From NCBI GenBank assembly GCA_951640165.1, contig OX621256.1, positions 6,944,001-7,008,000 of the forward strand: a stretch of DNA of 64,000 nucleotides, read 5' to 3'. A program made the translations under genes and the position numbers. Position 1 is the stretch's first letter. Each line of letters opens with the position of its first letter. The notes under the pieces were generated by a model. That model worked only from the letters and a program-made list of their open reading frames with translations, was not told the origin of the DNA and searched no databases. Origin of the DNA: Pseudoips prasinana. Taxonomy: Eukaryota > Arthropoda > Insecta > Lepidoptera > Nolidae. This document shows, in pieces, positions 63,141 through 64,000 of this stretch.

Positions 63141-64000
63141 CAGTGGCGTAGCGTGCCTTGTCGGGGCCCCGTATAAAAATTTTCTTGGAGGCCCTTATAT
63201 GGAGGTAAAGATTTTTCACAAAAGAAAAAAATATTGTGAAAAGAAATATTTATTTATCACATAATTTACCCATTTTACAAATAAAAATCGATATTTAAAT
63301 ATTCACTCTCCTTGCCTTTTTTTCGGCAAACTGATTTATTAAATCATTTATGGCTGATGATGATTTTACTTTTTCTAAAGTTTCTGCCTCTATGGACAAT
63401 AGTGAGATGTCTGACAGCCGTTCTTGTCCCATCGAAGTTCTTAAGTAATTTTTTAGTAGTTTTAATTTAAAAACTTCTTTCTGCCGTTGCGGTTGTAACT
63501 GGAAGGGTCAAGAATAAAAAGCATGCTGTGATTACCTCGGGAAAACTGGATGCGAGACTATTGAATTTTACTAGCAATAATTCAAGGAGTTTTTTAATGG
63601 AATAATTTTTTTTAATTTCAGAATTTAAGCATGTTTTTAGAGCTTTTAATTGGTCACAAAGATTAAGTGAGATGTCTTTAATGTATTTAGCAGACAGTTT
63701 TCCGGAAGCGTTTAATATCTCTTCACTTGAAGAAGATAGGAGTTTCTCCGGTTGTAATATTTCGAATATACTACTCAGGTTGCAAAGGCTCTGAAATCTT
63801 TCTTTAGTCTGAGAAATTAATATATCTAAACAGCAATAGTATACATTGACTTTGAAATAGGATTCCGGGTCGGAAATTCTCTCATCTTGTGATAACTCAT
63901 CAAAAAAACGCTTCGTTATCTTTCGCCTACTGTTTTTAAAAACAGTTGTTACCCCCCACTCTTTTGCTAAATCTTTGGATTCATTTAGCAAACTATTAAA
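63141..64000 (-). mobile_element. hAT transposon, 3' end, runs off the window
   Basis: The end CAGTGGCGTAGCGTGCCTTG is a typical hAT terminus. The transposase gene on the minus strand points towards it. The other end and target duplication lie beyond 64000. Confidence 0.82.
63295..64000 (-). pseudogene. hAT transposase C-terminus, frame-shifted
   Basis: Starts beyond the window. The open part (63467-63991) contains YFKVNVYYCCLDILISQTKE and ends LFLTLPVTTATAERSF, the hAT dimerisation motif (LPVTTATAERSFS). A stop then appears; a one-step shift restores KLLKNYLRTSMGQERLSDIS, LLSIEAETLEKV and DLINQFAEKKARRVNI to a stop at 63295. This resembles the ZMYM1-like or KIAA1586-like branch of hAT proteins. 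The shift inside the conserved block makes it a pseudogene unless it is a sequencing error. Confidence 0.85.

Overview
The window looks like intergenic and intronic DNA of a moth or butterfly (Lepidoptera). It is A+T-rich and packed with short, nested mobile elements. These include several tRNA-derived SINE families, non-autonomous Helitrons with hairpin-CTAG ends, LINE 3' fragments ending in (ATG)n runs, foldback MITEs, one LTR retrotransposon with its solo-LTR relative, hAT-type elements and a P-like element. No bacterial-style operon, rRNA, functional tRNA gene or CRISPR array was seen.

The only host gene I can assemble with good support is on the minus strand at the left edge. Three exons (7505-7410, 5691-5509, 513-347) join in phase with good splice sites. 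They encode a signal peptide followed by most of a reeler domain, and the gene continues past position 1. Its two visible introns are full of SINE and LINE copies, and one dispersed repeat ends about 10-15 bp from a splice donor. A second, weaker candidate is a possible last exon on the minus strand (19526-19281) with a PPxY-like tail.

Layout. 1-7.5 kb: reeler gene and its TE-filled introns. 7.5-32 kb: a mosaic of SINEs, LINE 3' ends, Helitrons, MITEs, a 737-bp hAT-like element (22546-23282), a 63-bp minisatellite (25805-26157), a triple nest (26773-27693) and a tandem array of a 400-bp MITE (28922-30228). 32.8-35.8 kb: an LTR retrotransposon with two 320-bp LTRs that look identical and a 4-bp target duplication; its inside is rearranged and decayed, with an integrase piece in inverted orientation, a 25-bp minisatellite and a SINE. 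37.7 kb: a perfect 63-bp inverted repeat that copies host flank into a MITE. 41-42 kb: a SINE split by a truncated R1-like LINE. 43.7-44.0 kb: a solo LTR of the same LTR family. 47.6-49.6 kb: a 2003-bp element with about 33-bp terminal inverted repeats, an 8-bp target duplication and two exons of a THAP DNA-binding domain, which fits the P superfamily. 52-58 kb: Helitrons, one cleanly interrupting a SINE and two joined head to tail with no spacer. 58-64 kb: LINE remnants and the end of a hAT transposon running off the right edge.

Most coding-looking stretches are fragments of transposon proteins and are annotated that way. Family names SINE-A to SINE-D, LINE-J, LINE-K and the MITE names are local labels used only here.
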